Shown piece after piece: positions 35,676 to 48,321 of a DNA stretch of 64,000 nt. Made by a program: the position numbers and the translations under genes. The stretch spans positions 9,672,001-9,736,000 of the forward strand of contig OU612072.1 of NCBI GenBank assembly GCA_914767715.1, written 5' to 3'. Source of the stretch: Membranipora membranacea (lineage: Eukaryota; Bryozoa; Gymnolaemata; Cheilostomatida; Membraniporidae). The notes under the pieces were generated by a model that was given only the letters and a program-made list of their open reading frames with translations, was not told the origin of the DNA and did not search any database. Within the stretch, counting starts at the first letter, position 1. Each line of letters begins with the position of its first letter.

Positions 35676-36980
35676 CGCTATGTCTGCTTTTTGTACGCTA
35701 CAAATAGAACGGAAATATCATATGTAAATCTAAAACAACAAACACAACAAAATAAAACCAGTGTCACTGCCTAATAGTGTTCAGTAAATGTTTAAGAATG
35801 GGTTTGCATAGTCATAAAAGTAGACCCGAGGGTTCGCACAGTGTAAGGCCAGTAAAATCCACACCCTTTGTACCAGTGCTAAAATAATATCTCACATCTT
35901 CTCTAATGCTACTGTACGGTTGGTGGTTGCAGGGAGAATGGTGGTTGCAAGAATATGTCCAACCACACCGGGAAAAGGCTTTCAGCCAGCCTTCAACAGA
36001 TCCTATTCGATAGAGTCTGTGATTGAGCCGATTTTTTTTTCTTCCACACTAAAATAAGTGTTGTGAAATGACTGATGCCGATGGTGTATTTTTTTGCAGA
36101 ACAACTGGAGGGTGAATTGGTTGCTGTAGTGGCAGTATTTTACAACTGTCTCAAACCAATTGGGAGAGGATCATCCTTGATGTTTAGGAATTATGTATCT
36201 ATTCTCCTCGTACATGATGCATGTCAAATGTGGGCGCCATATTCTGCTGATGCATCTGGCTAACAAAATGGTCACATCTGGATGTGGTCAGTGAAATGCA
36301 CTAAGCGCGTGGCTGTGATTCAGGAATCAACTGCTTGGATTCTATAATTATGATCACTCAGGACTGAAATTCAAGACTGATCCAACTGGTAGCTGGGACT
36401 GTGTGTGTACTGATGTTGTAGTGTAGATCCAGTCTGCCTTCCAACTAGTCTAGGCTAATGAGCAGTGAAAACAAGCAAGATACCAACACTCTGTGTTAGC
36501 ATTGACTATGAACTTTAAGGGATTCTTCTCAGCATTGGTTGGATATCACTGGATTGAATTGGTTTGGTACTAGAACTAGGTTAATCATACTGTAACATGG
36601 TAGGCAAGTCTATCTATGCAATGCTATGCAATGCTATGTAATGAGTTGAATGACTGAATGAGTAAAGGGGGATGATGATGAACTGACTTGAGGCTGACTT
36701 GAGAATCATCTGGCCTCTGCCAAGAGTGAGTTCATTAGTTTTACCCCTCATTCATTGTAATCTCAAGCTGCAGGGATTCTGTGTTTTGTAAACAGGCAAT
36801 ATACGATACTTACATTGAAACTGACCCAAGAGCTTGTGACTGGTGAATGAATCTCTTGTCTTTCTTCAGGTTTTTTTACTGTGGCAGTGCAGTGTGAGCA
36901 ATGAACTAAGGGAGTATTGGTGTGAGTGTTTGCTAGTATTTATTCCTAAAAGTTTCAGTTTCACTTTGACTGGAAGCATC
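35676..36980 (-). promoter_or_regulatory. 5' flank of gene D
   Basis: Very close to the 5' flank of gene C, with uORF, acceptor and the plus-strand 62-codon frame at 36075-36263. No additional insertion. Confidence 0.4.
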
Positions 36981-37054
36981 CACTCTGCGCGTGTGCGAAC
37001 TGTTGAGGCATACGTTCGTAGACTATGTCACAAGGCTATCCTGCAGGCAGAGTG
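36981..37054. mobile_element. 74 bp mini-element (unit D)
   Basis: Same element and site as 26464-26537. The left target copy has changed to GGAAGCATC; the right copy (37055-37063) is still AAAAGCATC. Confidence 0.75.
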
Positions 37055-37063
37055 AAAAGCATC

Positions 37064-39028
37064 TGGCCAATCAGTGCAAAGATTTATAGTTTTCTACATA
37101 GTACTGTCAATACACAAGAACAGATAACTTCTAGAACTAAAATGCTGCACTTATAAAAGTGGAAGGACCTGTTTTCACAAATAGAACTACTCCTGTTGAT
37201 ATTGTGGGAAGGGATGGCGATAAAGATAAATATTATCATGTATGCTTGCAGAGTCGAGTTAGTCTTCCCATTGGTTTGTAATTTTATGATATGCTGAGAC
37301 TACAGAGTCGCACATGTCGTGCACGTCTACCTATACAGTCGGGCAGGAGTTCGGAAAAATGCAGAGTTCCCATGCTTGTTGAGCTAGCCATTCAATAATC
37401 CCATGTGAGCCAACACCCCCGATAGTTCTACCTTTCCATTCTTTTGTCCAATTTGAGTTGCAACACCAATTTATCTCATAACCAGTGTTGTATGTATGGG
37501 TGTACAGTGTTCATGTTCAACCTTGCTGGCATCTCTATAATCATCAAATTACCAACACAGCAGAAGACTGACTGTGAAAGCAAGTGCATTCATGGTACTG
37601 CATGTTTTTAGGATCTACCCAGATTGCCAACTTCCTTACAAAATTTCATTCATTTGAGCTGTTCTAAAATAGACTCACAATTAGATAGGCCATTTCCTTA
37701 TGGCTTATGGAGTGATTATTGTCCAACTACTGAGAATATTATTTGCGACAAAATATATTCTTGAAGTAAAGATGTATGAAAATATGATAGCATTGAGTCT
37801 AAACTTGATTTTTTCTCCTCGTCATAATAGACTTGCAACATCAACTGAGCTGTTGTAAGCTAATGGGTATTCAGAGGGTATGGGATGGATAACATGTTTT
37901 TCAAAATGGTACTCCGGACGTTAGGATCAAAACATACTTGGTAGCGTAGAATCCTAGAACAATCTTTCTTCATTTCCTAGTAGCTTTGACACATTAAAAC
38001 CCAGCCAGGAACCTTCATAAACTGATGGATTCTGAGGGACTTAGATCCAGATTGGTCACTGCTGAGAATATTTCAACACAAAGTGTATTTTTGAGGTGAA
38101 GATTTATGGCAATAAGACACGTAGTCACTGACAGCCAGTCAGGTGCAAAGAGTCTAAAGTGATTAGCCAAAAGAATAATTGTTGAAGAGTATGCTGGTTT
38201 AGGACCAAAGAAAAGTGGGCCGAAAATCAGCCATTAGAGACAGAGAGTCATGATGGTAATTATATAGACAGTACTTGTCAAAAATCTCATTCCAAACAAC
38301 GATGATGAAGGTTTTGAACTGACTGGGAGGTCAGAAAGAGAAATTTCCTACATACAGACAGTTGCGATTTATGAAAAAACTGTTCGAAATTTAAGAAAAA
38401 TAATGAGAGAAATGCATTTTAAATAAAATAACGTATTCTCATTATTTGTACAATGATCTTATGATATTGTATCAATATTTAATTATGCATTGATTATATA
38501 TCATAGTTAGTTCATTTATGGAATGCATAATTTTAGCAGCATGTGCAAAAATGGCTCCAAAAATGGCTCCAAAAATGTGCCCAAAGGAGGTGAGAGTGAA
38601 AACTAACGGAAGAAGACCCAAGCCAAAACCCAACTTTAGCCTGGGCAGGCTGGGGGGGGGTAGGTTGGTGGAGAGGGACAGCGAGGGTTAATCCGTTGTG
38701 ATGTCTTCTAGGTCACGACACAGACCAGACTTAGAAGAAAGTCCAGGAGAAAGAAGGAACGTCAATAGTGGAGGCGATATCTATCACCTACAAATAATAG
38801 TGAGTCAAACTAGAAAAGGTACCAATGACATGTTTTTGGGGAAGCATCTGATCAGAGGTTTTGAGACACATTTCTCATGCTGAGCGATAGCATAACAAAA
38901 AACTTTGCATATTATTCTATCTGTTAAGCTGTTTTTTGTCTATACATGATTGGTGTTGTATGTAGGCTCAAATCAATTTTGCAATATTGTTCCATCACAG
39001 TAAGCAGCTTTGAAAAAGATTCCATCCA
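37064..39028. other. Intergenic spacer with MAPK 12-mer repeat
   Basis: Equivalent to 26547-28521. The 12-mer repeat (x2) is at 38551-38574 and the recurrent 61-codon frame at 38698-38883. No gene recognised. Confidence 0.6.
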
Positions 39029-39265
39029 CAGGGCCGTAGTTTAGAAATAATGGTAGGGGAGGCAAAAGTCCGAGGCGAGACCAAAGCATCACCAGGAGAG
39101 GTGCTGTTAGTTCCTCCCTAAACAATTTAAGGCATGTATTTAGCAAATGGAGATCTCAGAGGAGCTTATTCTGACATAGATAGTTTAATTATAGTGTTTT
39201 AGGTCGCTGTATTAGCTTTCTAGGGGAAGCGGTGCCTCCCTGCCCCACCTAGATCTACGGGCCTG
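39029..39265. mobile_element. 237 bp hAT-like MITE (unit D)
   Basis: Same element as 28522-28758 with both ends present. Confidence 0.45.
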
Positions 39266-39375
39266 CATGGTACATACTTCATATTATGATTATCTGCTCC
39301 TGTGACATCAGAGTTGGTTCCACTTGGTTCTTCTTCTTTTTTATTTTCACTCTCACCTTCTTTGGGCACAATTTT

Positions 39376-39466
39376 GGAGCCTCGACTTTTGGAGCGTTGA
39401 CTTTTGGAGCGTCGGCTTTCGGAGCTTCGACTTTTGGAGCCACGACTTTTGGAGCCTCAAATTTTG
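39376..39466 (-). repeat. 15 bp minisatellite, about six units (unit D)
   Basis: Units of GGAGCGTCGACTTTT with internal variants (GTTGAC, GTCGGC, TTTCGG), one unit fewer than in C. Confidence 0.75.
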
Positions 39467-41367
39467 TCGTCGCTATAAGACAATAAATGTTTGCAATCCT
39501 CAGGGTTAAAATCTGATGACTGATGGATGATTACAGATATTATAGGTATAGATAACAATGGCACGTTTGTAATATAAACTCTTGATAAGACCAAGGAGCT
39601 TTTGTATATAATATGATCTGAATTATCCTTATGAACCCGTATAAGAAGTATTCTTTTTACCAAGGAAGTTATAATTAGAACATCTCAGATTTTTTGCTGT
39701 ATTACTTATGCAAGCTGGAAAAAACCCAAGTGTTAGCTTGGCTAATTGATCTCTTCAGTATCAGTAGGGATGTTTCTGTGAAACAATCTTAGAGAGATCA
39801 AATTTTAAGGATTGGCTAGCTTTATGAAGGGACCCACCCCCCCCCCTCCTTTGCACCTGAAGAAGCTCTCTGTTAACGGCTTATTTTTTAATTGTTTATG
39901 GCATAGTTTTATTTTGTTCTTTGCTTTTTCGTTTAACTCTGCTTATACTGTGTCTACGTGTAACTGGCAGCTAGCAACCGAATAATTCTTTGGATGAAAG
40001 ATAAAATGCATAATAAGATATGAATGTACTGTCTATTATTTGACTGCTGTTCTCTCGTTTTTTTCTTCGGAAATTCAATGATCAGAAAAGGTTTCTTACT
40101 TATATATAGATAATTGAGCCGAAGCCGTCTGTGGTGTGGGCTATCATACATAACGAATATACCACAACGATCAACTTGTGTCTTATTTACCTGCATTTGG
40201 AATTGCCCCAATCGTTCTGCCAGGGCTCACCAGCAGCATAGCATCCAGGCAAACGGATCAAATTCGAATTAGATGACACCCTTCCAACTCAAAGTATAAT
40301 CACAGAATAAGATTTGAATTAAACATCACAAGTCCTCTAGACTCTCGAAGAATAGAAACATCTTTGAATTTGCTGAGCAGTGAGAAGTTATTTGATTGCG
40401 ATGCATAGTTATGGAATGATATACTCAGCAGATATAGCATCATAAGATTTCGTTGGCAACTGATTTGAAGAGAGTATATCATCTTAGTATATGTGAAAAG
40501 TGTGTGGTTGAAAGAGAGGTATTATATTACATGGTCTTTTGTCTGATTAAATTTCTTCTGGTGAAAGAATAAATTTAGCCAAACCCATGCAATTTAGTTT
40601 AGTTTTGCAGAATGAAGGCTACCATTCCCGCAGTCGTGTGCTATGCACGCTTTATGCCTGTTCTTTCTTTTTTTTTCCACCCTCTGACCTTAGGCTTAGC
40701 CTGAGGTAATCACTGCGAAGTTTAATATTACAAATGAGGTTGCTGTGTAGTGTAGGTTATCCTTTCATCGAATATAAGGGTAGCTCTGCAACGTTTTCAG
40801 TAGCAAGCATGATCACATCAGGGTAAACAATTTAATATCACAAAAGACTTATCCTAAATAATTGGTAGCCGATCAAAATTGAATCTCTTAGATAAGCCTC
40901 AAAATTGTTGCAGTTTTGGGAGGAAGGAAGTTGTCATAACTTGCTCAGAAAATATTAACACATGTATTGATATTGATTGACTCATAACTGTGATGTTATG
41001 AAAAAATAGATAAAAGTTATGAAAATAAATATAATTTATATACATTATCTTACTCACTAGAAGACTGTTGCGAAACTTTGGCATGGGCTATGAGAAGACA
41101 ACTGTTATTTTAGCAACATGGTAAATTTGCCGCTCTCGCTTTATCTAGATGACCCATTAACAAATTTAGTCAGAATAGTAAATTAATTAACTATGTCCTT
41201 TGAGGCCATCATAAATATATCCAGTAAAGTACAGAAGACATATCTTTGTCACAGTTTTACAGCTCCATCATAACTTTAGTTTGGACTTTAGGAGCCGCGG
41301 TGTTCTAAAGATGATTTGTATGTTTTCAAGCCAGTCCCCTACAACAGCGTTACGATCTCTCATTTTA
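39467..41367. other. Spacer and 3' flank of gene E, no gene seen
   Basis: Homologous to 7793-9985 without the LINE tail. The 3' flank next to gene E is most like that of gene C (GAAGACTGTTGCGAAACTTTGG). No gene recognised. Confidence 0.6.
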
Positions 41368-44300
41368 TTAGGTCAGCCGGTAGTACTCTATAATGTTCAA
41401 GTTATAATCAGTCACAATTAGAGTGTCATCATATATATCCATGTCAAGTTTTGATGTTTCTATGGATTTCGCTTTCCCTGTTAGCTCGCCTATATATTCT
41501 CCTGTAAATAAACAAATGTCTATGACATGACACTGAATTGCTCTGCACCGCACAGAAATGGTTTGCACCAAATATTTACACCGCATGTTCTCTTTTCAAA
41601 TTGTGAGGGGGTAATTCTCAGCATCAGGACCAAAGAAAAACGAACTGGGTTGACTTGAGCAACTGACCATACTATTGTCTTAAGAATAAGTTTTTATGAA
41701 TAAGTCTAATTCCATACTTTTCAATTACCAAACATAGTAGAAAGCCTCAAATTAACACCAATACCTGTGTCTACATCCAGTATCCATATCCTTGTGTTAG
41801 AGCTAGATTTAGTGACCAGTACATATCTGTTCTTATAGCAAACTATTCCTTCCGGACCGTCAACTAGATCAGATGTCCACATCACCTCACCACTGTCTAT
41901 ATTTATCCTAAATACTGTATTAGTAGTATAAACAGTCACAACTAAAGAGTTATCCCCTACTGTAGCCATTGCTATACAGCTACCAGTACATAAGTCACAT
42001 GGTATGTTTTTGATGAGGTTGCCAGTAAAGGAATATAAACCTAGCTGTTTGTTTTTTGTGTCAGGAATGATAATTTGGCCGTTAATCACCCTGTGTTTGC
42101 TGCAACTGATATATTGAATAGGAGATATCCAATCAACTTTTCTAAAGGTTAGATTTGTTAAATTATGATACCGAATCTTGGATCGCTGGGTTTCGCTACC
42201 CAAAAGAAGGCATAGATTGTCATCAATCACAGTGATACTGCTTCCATAGTGATCAATTTTAAGAAACCCTTTCTGAACTCGACCATCTTCACTGATTCTA
42301 TCTACTGATCTGTCACACCCTACATAAGTATACTGTCCGTGGTGGCAAACTGATTCTGGGTCTCGGCTGACCTTACATACTCTCAGTAAAGCCATAGCTC
42401 TGGGAGGTGTTGCCAAGTGTGCAGTGTTGGTTGGTTTTCCGGTGGGTTCCAGTGGAGTCGGTAATAGTTCATCAATTGCTTTGATATCGAGAGCAGTTTC
42501 TGTTTCTGTATCTGCAAGATGTATAAGAGGAAAAGAAAAAACTAAAAAGTGTCATGTGAAATATAGTACATTATCAAGCACTAACAATCAAAGATGGCCT
42601 CTCAATATTATTGATTCAACAGTAAAATCTCTCGAGGAGTAAAGTATCCGCAGGAGGAAAGCTTCACCTCAGCTAGCCTAAGTTAAGCGCTAGCTAACAT
42701 TAGTCACCCTCAGACTAGCCAAACTCAATGCTAGCTAACATTTACTCCTATTAGGGTATACATTAGAACAAGTTTGTTCCCTCTGTGGTGGCGGAGGGAT
42801 TGCAAATGTTGGGTATTGAGGCGCAGAGTTCTAGGTATACATGTGAATGTAAATGGCACACATCTGACTTATTCTTACCCCTATCAACAAGTTTGACATG
42901 ATTTTCTGAAGGTTTATATTCTGGTATACCTAGACTCATCAGTTCATTGGTCAGTTTTTCAGTCTCCTCGATACCTCTAACAATATCCACCTGAAATAGA
43001 TTATTTTGCCAGTTGAGACCCTTCAATATTCGGTTACAATTAGAAAAAAGCATGCCAATTAAGTTGGACAGTGATTCTTTGGGTCTAAGGCAGTCACCCA
43101 TCCAAGTACTAACTGTGGTCGACAGAGCTTAGCTTCAGTGACTGGACGAGAACTGGTTTTTTTCAACATGGTATCGCCGGAGAATCGGAAACCGCGTTAA
43201 GCTTACTCATAAGGGAAGGGAGAGGAAGCTCAATTACTGGAATCCAGCTTTGCTGCAATAATAGTAGTCCTAAATATAAACAACCATGATGCAAAGGCCT
43301 TCCAGCTGACCTAGATAGCATGCATCGATTATGTGTATATCAATGATTATATGAAACACATTATTGATATCAGGTCAGCAACTTGTCAATTCTACTAAGG
43401 TTGTATAAGTAGTGCACAAAGAACAAATTCTGAATTTGAAGCGATTGGACAAAATACTAGGGGTTACCTCACCTGGTGGTGATAATAAATTCTAGAGTCA
43501 ATCCTCTTCACTCCTCTGCTGATTCTATCAAGTTTGCTGCCTACGTTGTCGTCCAGAAAACTCGTCACTTCTGCCTTAGACTTAGATCTTAACCTTATCA
43601 GCTTTTTCTCCATTTCCTCATACTTTCTCCGAAGTTGTTCTATCTGTTGGAAAAAAGTGAAACATGTGTTTCCCATAATCAATTGATGAGCAATTGCCCT
43701 GATGGTAAAAACTTTGGATTAGAAAATGTTGCTGTGTTATTTCAAAACTCTCTGATCAATTACCAGGTTTTAAAGTCTGACATCCTAACTGATATTCAGA
43801 ATAATAACGATTAAGTTCCTGGAAACTTCAAAGTTGGAAAAACCCCCAGGCTAGGTTCTTGATGAGCAGGATGTTTACACAATTCTACAGAGCATCAATA
43901 CGAACAAAGCCACACATTCACCAAATCGGGCAACAAAGAAATAATATGCAAATAATATTTGCTCTCAAAACCAATAAAACACACAAGACAATTAATACTC
44001 AGCTCAACCAAATATCCTAAAATTTGTGAGGACTATTGACCAATTTCGCTCTAATACAATACATACATCAGTTTACATATACAAACAGTGTGGGTACCTG
44101 TACAACTGATGCTCTAGTACAATTGACAGCAACTGCTTTCCAAGCTCTCGTCGAAAAATTAACATATGGCAAGAAACCAGACATGCCGACCAACAAACTC
44201 CTAGCCGTGGCTGTACCATGGCTTCTAGTACAAGTTGTAAGACTGTTCTTGAACTGAAAATATTTGTTGGTTCTGAATTCATTCAACATCTATGTTCTTT

Positions 44301-46821
44301 TTAAAGCTCATCATTTGACATGATATACAATTCGGGTTATATTTACTCACCTTCTTTACATTATATAGACTCCCCTCCCAAAAATTAGGGCAGGCTGCAT
44401 AAGCCATCCCCAATCTAGTTAAACATAGCTCTAGCTAACATTTACTTCTCTAGGATGAAATAAAGCAATTGTCAGAGGAAGTTTCGACCGACAAATGTGT
44501 TAGGAAAGGAGGCCAAAACTGGATCTGTCAGGTGTCTAGAGTGCCCAACAGGATGACTTTAAGTCATGTTATGTTTTGTAATACCTGGTTATCTCTGGTG
44601 TCATGTAATTTAGTAATCATCTCCTCCGTATCACTATCCCAGTCTGATAAGATTCTAGTGATCTGTTTAACTATTCCGAGTAGACACTCTTCTTTATCAA
44701 ATATCCACAGCTTCAGATCGTTTATAAGCTTTACAAAGTCATCATTCAGCACTTGTAAATCCAGAAGGCGATGCGGCGAATCTGTTTATGAAAGTTATAA
44801 TCAAAAGAGATTGTGCCAAATTTTGCAATCATAGAGTTCAATTGCAAAATTTAATAGGTAATACAACTCATATGGCTAATTTGACATGGAAAATAAAAGC
44901 ACCAAAAATTGAGATGCATATTTCCCAATTTGTCGTCATTAAAACACAATTATGCACATATAATGTAATATAATGTTGATAAGATGTTTGTTGAGACACC
45001 TGATTATTGAAGGTGCACGGCCAGGGAATGGGCAAAGAGCCGATTGGTTGTCCAATTTATGAATCTCCATGCTCCATTTCTTCTGTGTAAATTTTGTCAG
45101 CACACCTAATATCATAATCTAGGAGTTATTTCAAACAGTGTGTAAAGAAAATTAAGAGTAAGGTGGATATAATTCTGCGAATGTGATGATGCCGAAAGAG
45201 TTCGATTATGATGTGAGGTTATTTCGGTGCATTTGGTCACAGAGCCTTTTATAGCGGGTTAAAGGCACTTTTCTCTGGGCTCATGTGAGGGTTTGGATGC
45301 TAAAGGCACAAGTCAACATATTGACCTTAATACTAAGATACTAATGCTTTTCAATGCAATTTGTCAAATGACCTAGAGGGAACTCCCATTACCGACGTCA
45401 CAACTTTATCAATTTCCCTAAATTTGTGGCTTATGACCCAGCAGAGATTACTGCCTACTACATCTTGTCACTGGATGGCAGCAGAGTGTTAAAAATGAGT
45501 GTCTAAGATGAAGAACTTACCATCAGTGCAAAGCTGATGTCCCATCATACATTTGACACAGAATACTTCATTACATTTCTTACAAGCTAAGGAATAGACT
45601 CTGTCGGTGTGCTTCTCGCAGTTTCTTATCTCTACCTTTCTATACTCCTTCTTATACTCATCCATTGTTATTCTCTTATGATCATCCAGAGCAAAGTTGT
45701 GACCCTGTAAAAATAATTGTGAAGCCCTCCCTATCACACTCTCATATTTGTGTTGGGTGCGATCAAGGAGTCAAATTTTTGGGTGAGGGTCTAGCCTTGT
45801 CATCCGGCCACAGTGTTTGGTTTTTTTGGTTTACCCAAAACTAAAACAGTAAAAACCATGGCCACATGACAGTAGCAATGCATATATGCATGGAGAAAAA
45901 AGAATTTCTGCCAGATAAATCAAATTCCATTTCATCAGTCGGGTGCTAAAATCTGATCCGACACGCTCATCAGATCCATAATTTCAATATTTGCAAGAGA
46001 TTCCAGAGGAGATTAAACATGAATCTTACATCCATGTGGGGCTTACAGAACTTCTTTTGGCAGATTACGCAGTAAATCTGAGCCAGTCTTCTCCTATCAT
46101 CCTTTCTCATACAAACATCACAGCATAGAAACTTGTCTAGTGGAGCACCTGCAGATGGGATGTCATCTATACCTTCATCAAACACAGTTCTACAACCAAA
46201 CACAGCAGCGATGAGGTGATAGGAGAGATTTCAGGTTTTGATTTACATGACTCCCAAACTTAAAGTGACTATAGCCAGCCTATTGAATGAATGGTGTTGT
46301 CGAGGTAATATGTCCATACAGGTCACCTTTTGAAAAGATTGCTCAAAACAGTGTCTAGATGCCCATATTTATTTTTCAGAATCCCAAATCCCAGCCGAGC
46401 CAGGCGGAAAAAAATCAACCAGAAGTACTAGCTTCATTAGGTAACTCAAGCATTCAATGTAGGGTTATTACATCAAGTGGGGTCCGAGATAGTGTAATAC
46501 TGTCAAAAGAAAATTTCAGTCTATCAAAATAAAAACATAGACACAATGAATTACCATAATCTGAAATCGTATGAGCAATAATATGTTACCAAACCTGCAG
46601 AGCGGACACTTGATGATCTTAGTAAGTTCAGAGTCTTTTGTCAGACATGTAACACAGTAGATATGGTCTGGATGACAGGTTAACCTCTTCAGATCATCGT
46701 TTTCGAAGCAAAGACCGCACTCCAAGAACTTTGGTTCCATTGAAAACTGTTCATCAGCAGTCGGTAGGGTCGGTGGAGCTTTTTCTGTCATCGCTATGTC
46801 TTCTTTTTGTACGCTACACAT
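41368..46821 (-). CDS. TRIM-like RING/B-box/coiled-coil/beta-propeller protein, gene E (divergent, mosaic)
   Basis: Paralog of 633 residues from the ATG at 46791, or 643 from an in-frame ATG at 46821 that the other copies lack. Coding exons (minus): 46595-46821, 46030-46189, 45521-45704, 44585-44781, 43473-43643, 42879-42990, 41765-42511, 41368-41501. The RING and B-box exons match the other genes closely. From the 3' edge of exon 3 onward both introns and exons diverge. Introns 3, 4 and 5 are of different length and sequence. Coiled-coil residues change (EQLRRKYEEMEKKLIRLRSK). The propeller has two extra residues and many substitutions in blades 2-3. All Zn ligands are intact and no frameshift is seen. 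Gene E thus looks like a diverged family member whose 5' third has been overwritten by the array type. Confidence 0.85.
43066..43179 (-). pseudogene. 5S-rRNA-like sequence in intron 5 of gene E
   Basis: Reading the minus strand from 43179, the order of conserved 5S segments is kept: GATACCATGTTGAAAA, GTTCTCGTCCAGTCACTGAA, GCTAAGC (internal A-box) and GTTAGTACTTGGATGGGTGAC (C-box). The 3' part no longer pairs with the 5' end, so a functional 5S is unlikely. A T6 run about 20 bases downstream could end Pol III transcription. It is either a 5S retro-pseudogene or the head of a 5S-type (SINE3) retroposon. It is absent from the other genes' introns. Confidence 0.65.
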
Positions 46822-47490
46822 AGAACGTAAATATCATATGTAAATCTGCAACAAAATAAAAACAGTGTCACTGCCTAATAAAATAGTGTTCAGTAAATAT
46901 TTAAGAATGGGTTTGCATAGGCATATAAGTTCGCCCAAGCTGGTTGGTCATAGCTTTATGACGATTGTTGGCACAGTGTAAGGCCAGTAAAATCCACGCC
47001 CTTTTTAACAGTGCTAAAATAATATCTCACATCTTCTCTAATGCTACTGCACGGTTGCAGGGAGAATGGTGGTTGCAGGAATATGTCCAACCACACCGGG
47101 AAAAGGCTTTCAGCCAGCCTTCAACAGATCCAATTTGATAGAGTCTGTGATTGAGCCGATTTGTTTTTCTTCCACACCAAAATAAGTGTTGTGAAATGAC
47201 TGATGCCAATGGTGTATTTTTTGCAGAACAACTGGAGGGTGAATTGGTTGCTGTAGTGGCAGTATTTTACAACTGTCTCAAACCAATTGGGAGAGGATCA
47301 TCCTTGATGTTTAGGATTTATGTATCTATTCTCCTCGTACATGATGCATGTCAAATGTGGCCGTCATATTCTGCTGATGCATCTGGCTAACAAAATGGTC
47401 ACATCTGGATGTGTCAAACGCACTCAGCGGTGGCTGTGATTTAGGAATCAACTGCTTGGATTCTAAAAATATGATCACTCAGGACTGAAA
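46822..47490 (-). promoter_or_regulatory. 5' flank of gene E
   Basis: Same block as in the other copies, with the uORF-like stretch altered (TTTACGTTCTATGTG). The downstream part is interrupted by a LINE insertion at 47491. Confidence 0.4.
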
Positions 47491-48090
47491 TAAGATAAGA
47501 TAAGATTTATTGGTTACACAACATCAATGATGAGGTAAAACTAGTGTGGCATGAAGGCTGCGTCTGCTGTTAAAAAAGCGTAAAGTTCGCGATTTGCTAC
47601 AAATAAAATGGTTCCTATGGCTCACATAACAGTGGTTTAAAATATGATCTGGGCTCAATAAAAATCTGCTGCAGTTCTAAAAATGCGTTGAGTGACTAGT
47701 TCCTTAATATCACAGTTGAATTTAGCACGGGTAAAAGGTTTGAGCAGCATGTTACGTTCACCTTCGGTACATGAATAAAACCATAGCTCAGCATTGTACA
47801 TAAGAATAGGTAAAATCAGAGTCTGGATAAAATGCTGACACTGCTCATAGGACGGATTAAATGATTTAAATTTGAAACAAGCATAAAATCTGCTTTTAAG
47901 TTTCTTATAAATAGCATCAGAGTTATTATGCCATTTGAGATCATCGCTAAAAATAGTACCCAGGTATTTAAAATCACATACCTTTTCGATCTCTTGAATA
48001 CCAATAAAAAGAGAAGAAGTCACAGTGTGGGTTCTGCTAAAATCAAGGACCATCTCTTTGGTTTTATCTGTGTTTAAAATGAGATTGCTC
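47491..48090 (-). mobile_element. 5'-truncated LINE, RT C-terminal part (unit E)
   Basis: A 600 bp insertion in the 5' flank block encodes the post-catalytic part of a LINE ORF2: NTDKTKEMVLDF, CDFKYLGTIFSDDLKWH and LILPILMYNAELW. The stop lies at 47655. The 3' end is an (ATCTT)n tail at 47491-47507. The other units run CTGAAATTCAAGACT uninterrupted here; the insertion removed about two T bases and left no clear target duplication. RTE/Rex1/CR1-type, exact clade not determined. Catalytic domain missing, so dead on arrival. Confidence 0.8.
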
Positions 48091-48321
48091 CAAGACTGAT
48101 CCAACTGGTAGCTGGGACTGTGTGTGTACTGATGTTGTAGTGTAGATCCAGCCTGCCTTCCAACTAGTCTAGGCTAATGAGCAGTGAAAACAAGCAAGAT
48201 ACCAACACTCTGTCTGTGTTAGCATTGACTAGGAACTTTAATGGGATTACTCTGTACCACAGCATTGGTTGGATATCACTGGATTGAATTGGTTTGGTAC
48301 TAGGTTAATTACTGTAACATG

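Noticed and set aside
43066-43179. Functional 5S rRNA gene
   Set aside because: The 3' end does not pair with the 5' end and many helix positions differ; kept as a pseudogene or SINE head.
44036-44290. Region open on both strands in intron 4 of gene E
   Set aside because: Open frames on both strands without motif or paralog; likely chance in a short low-stop stretch.
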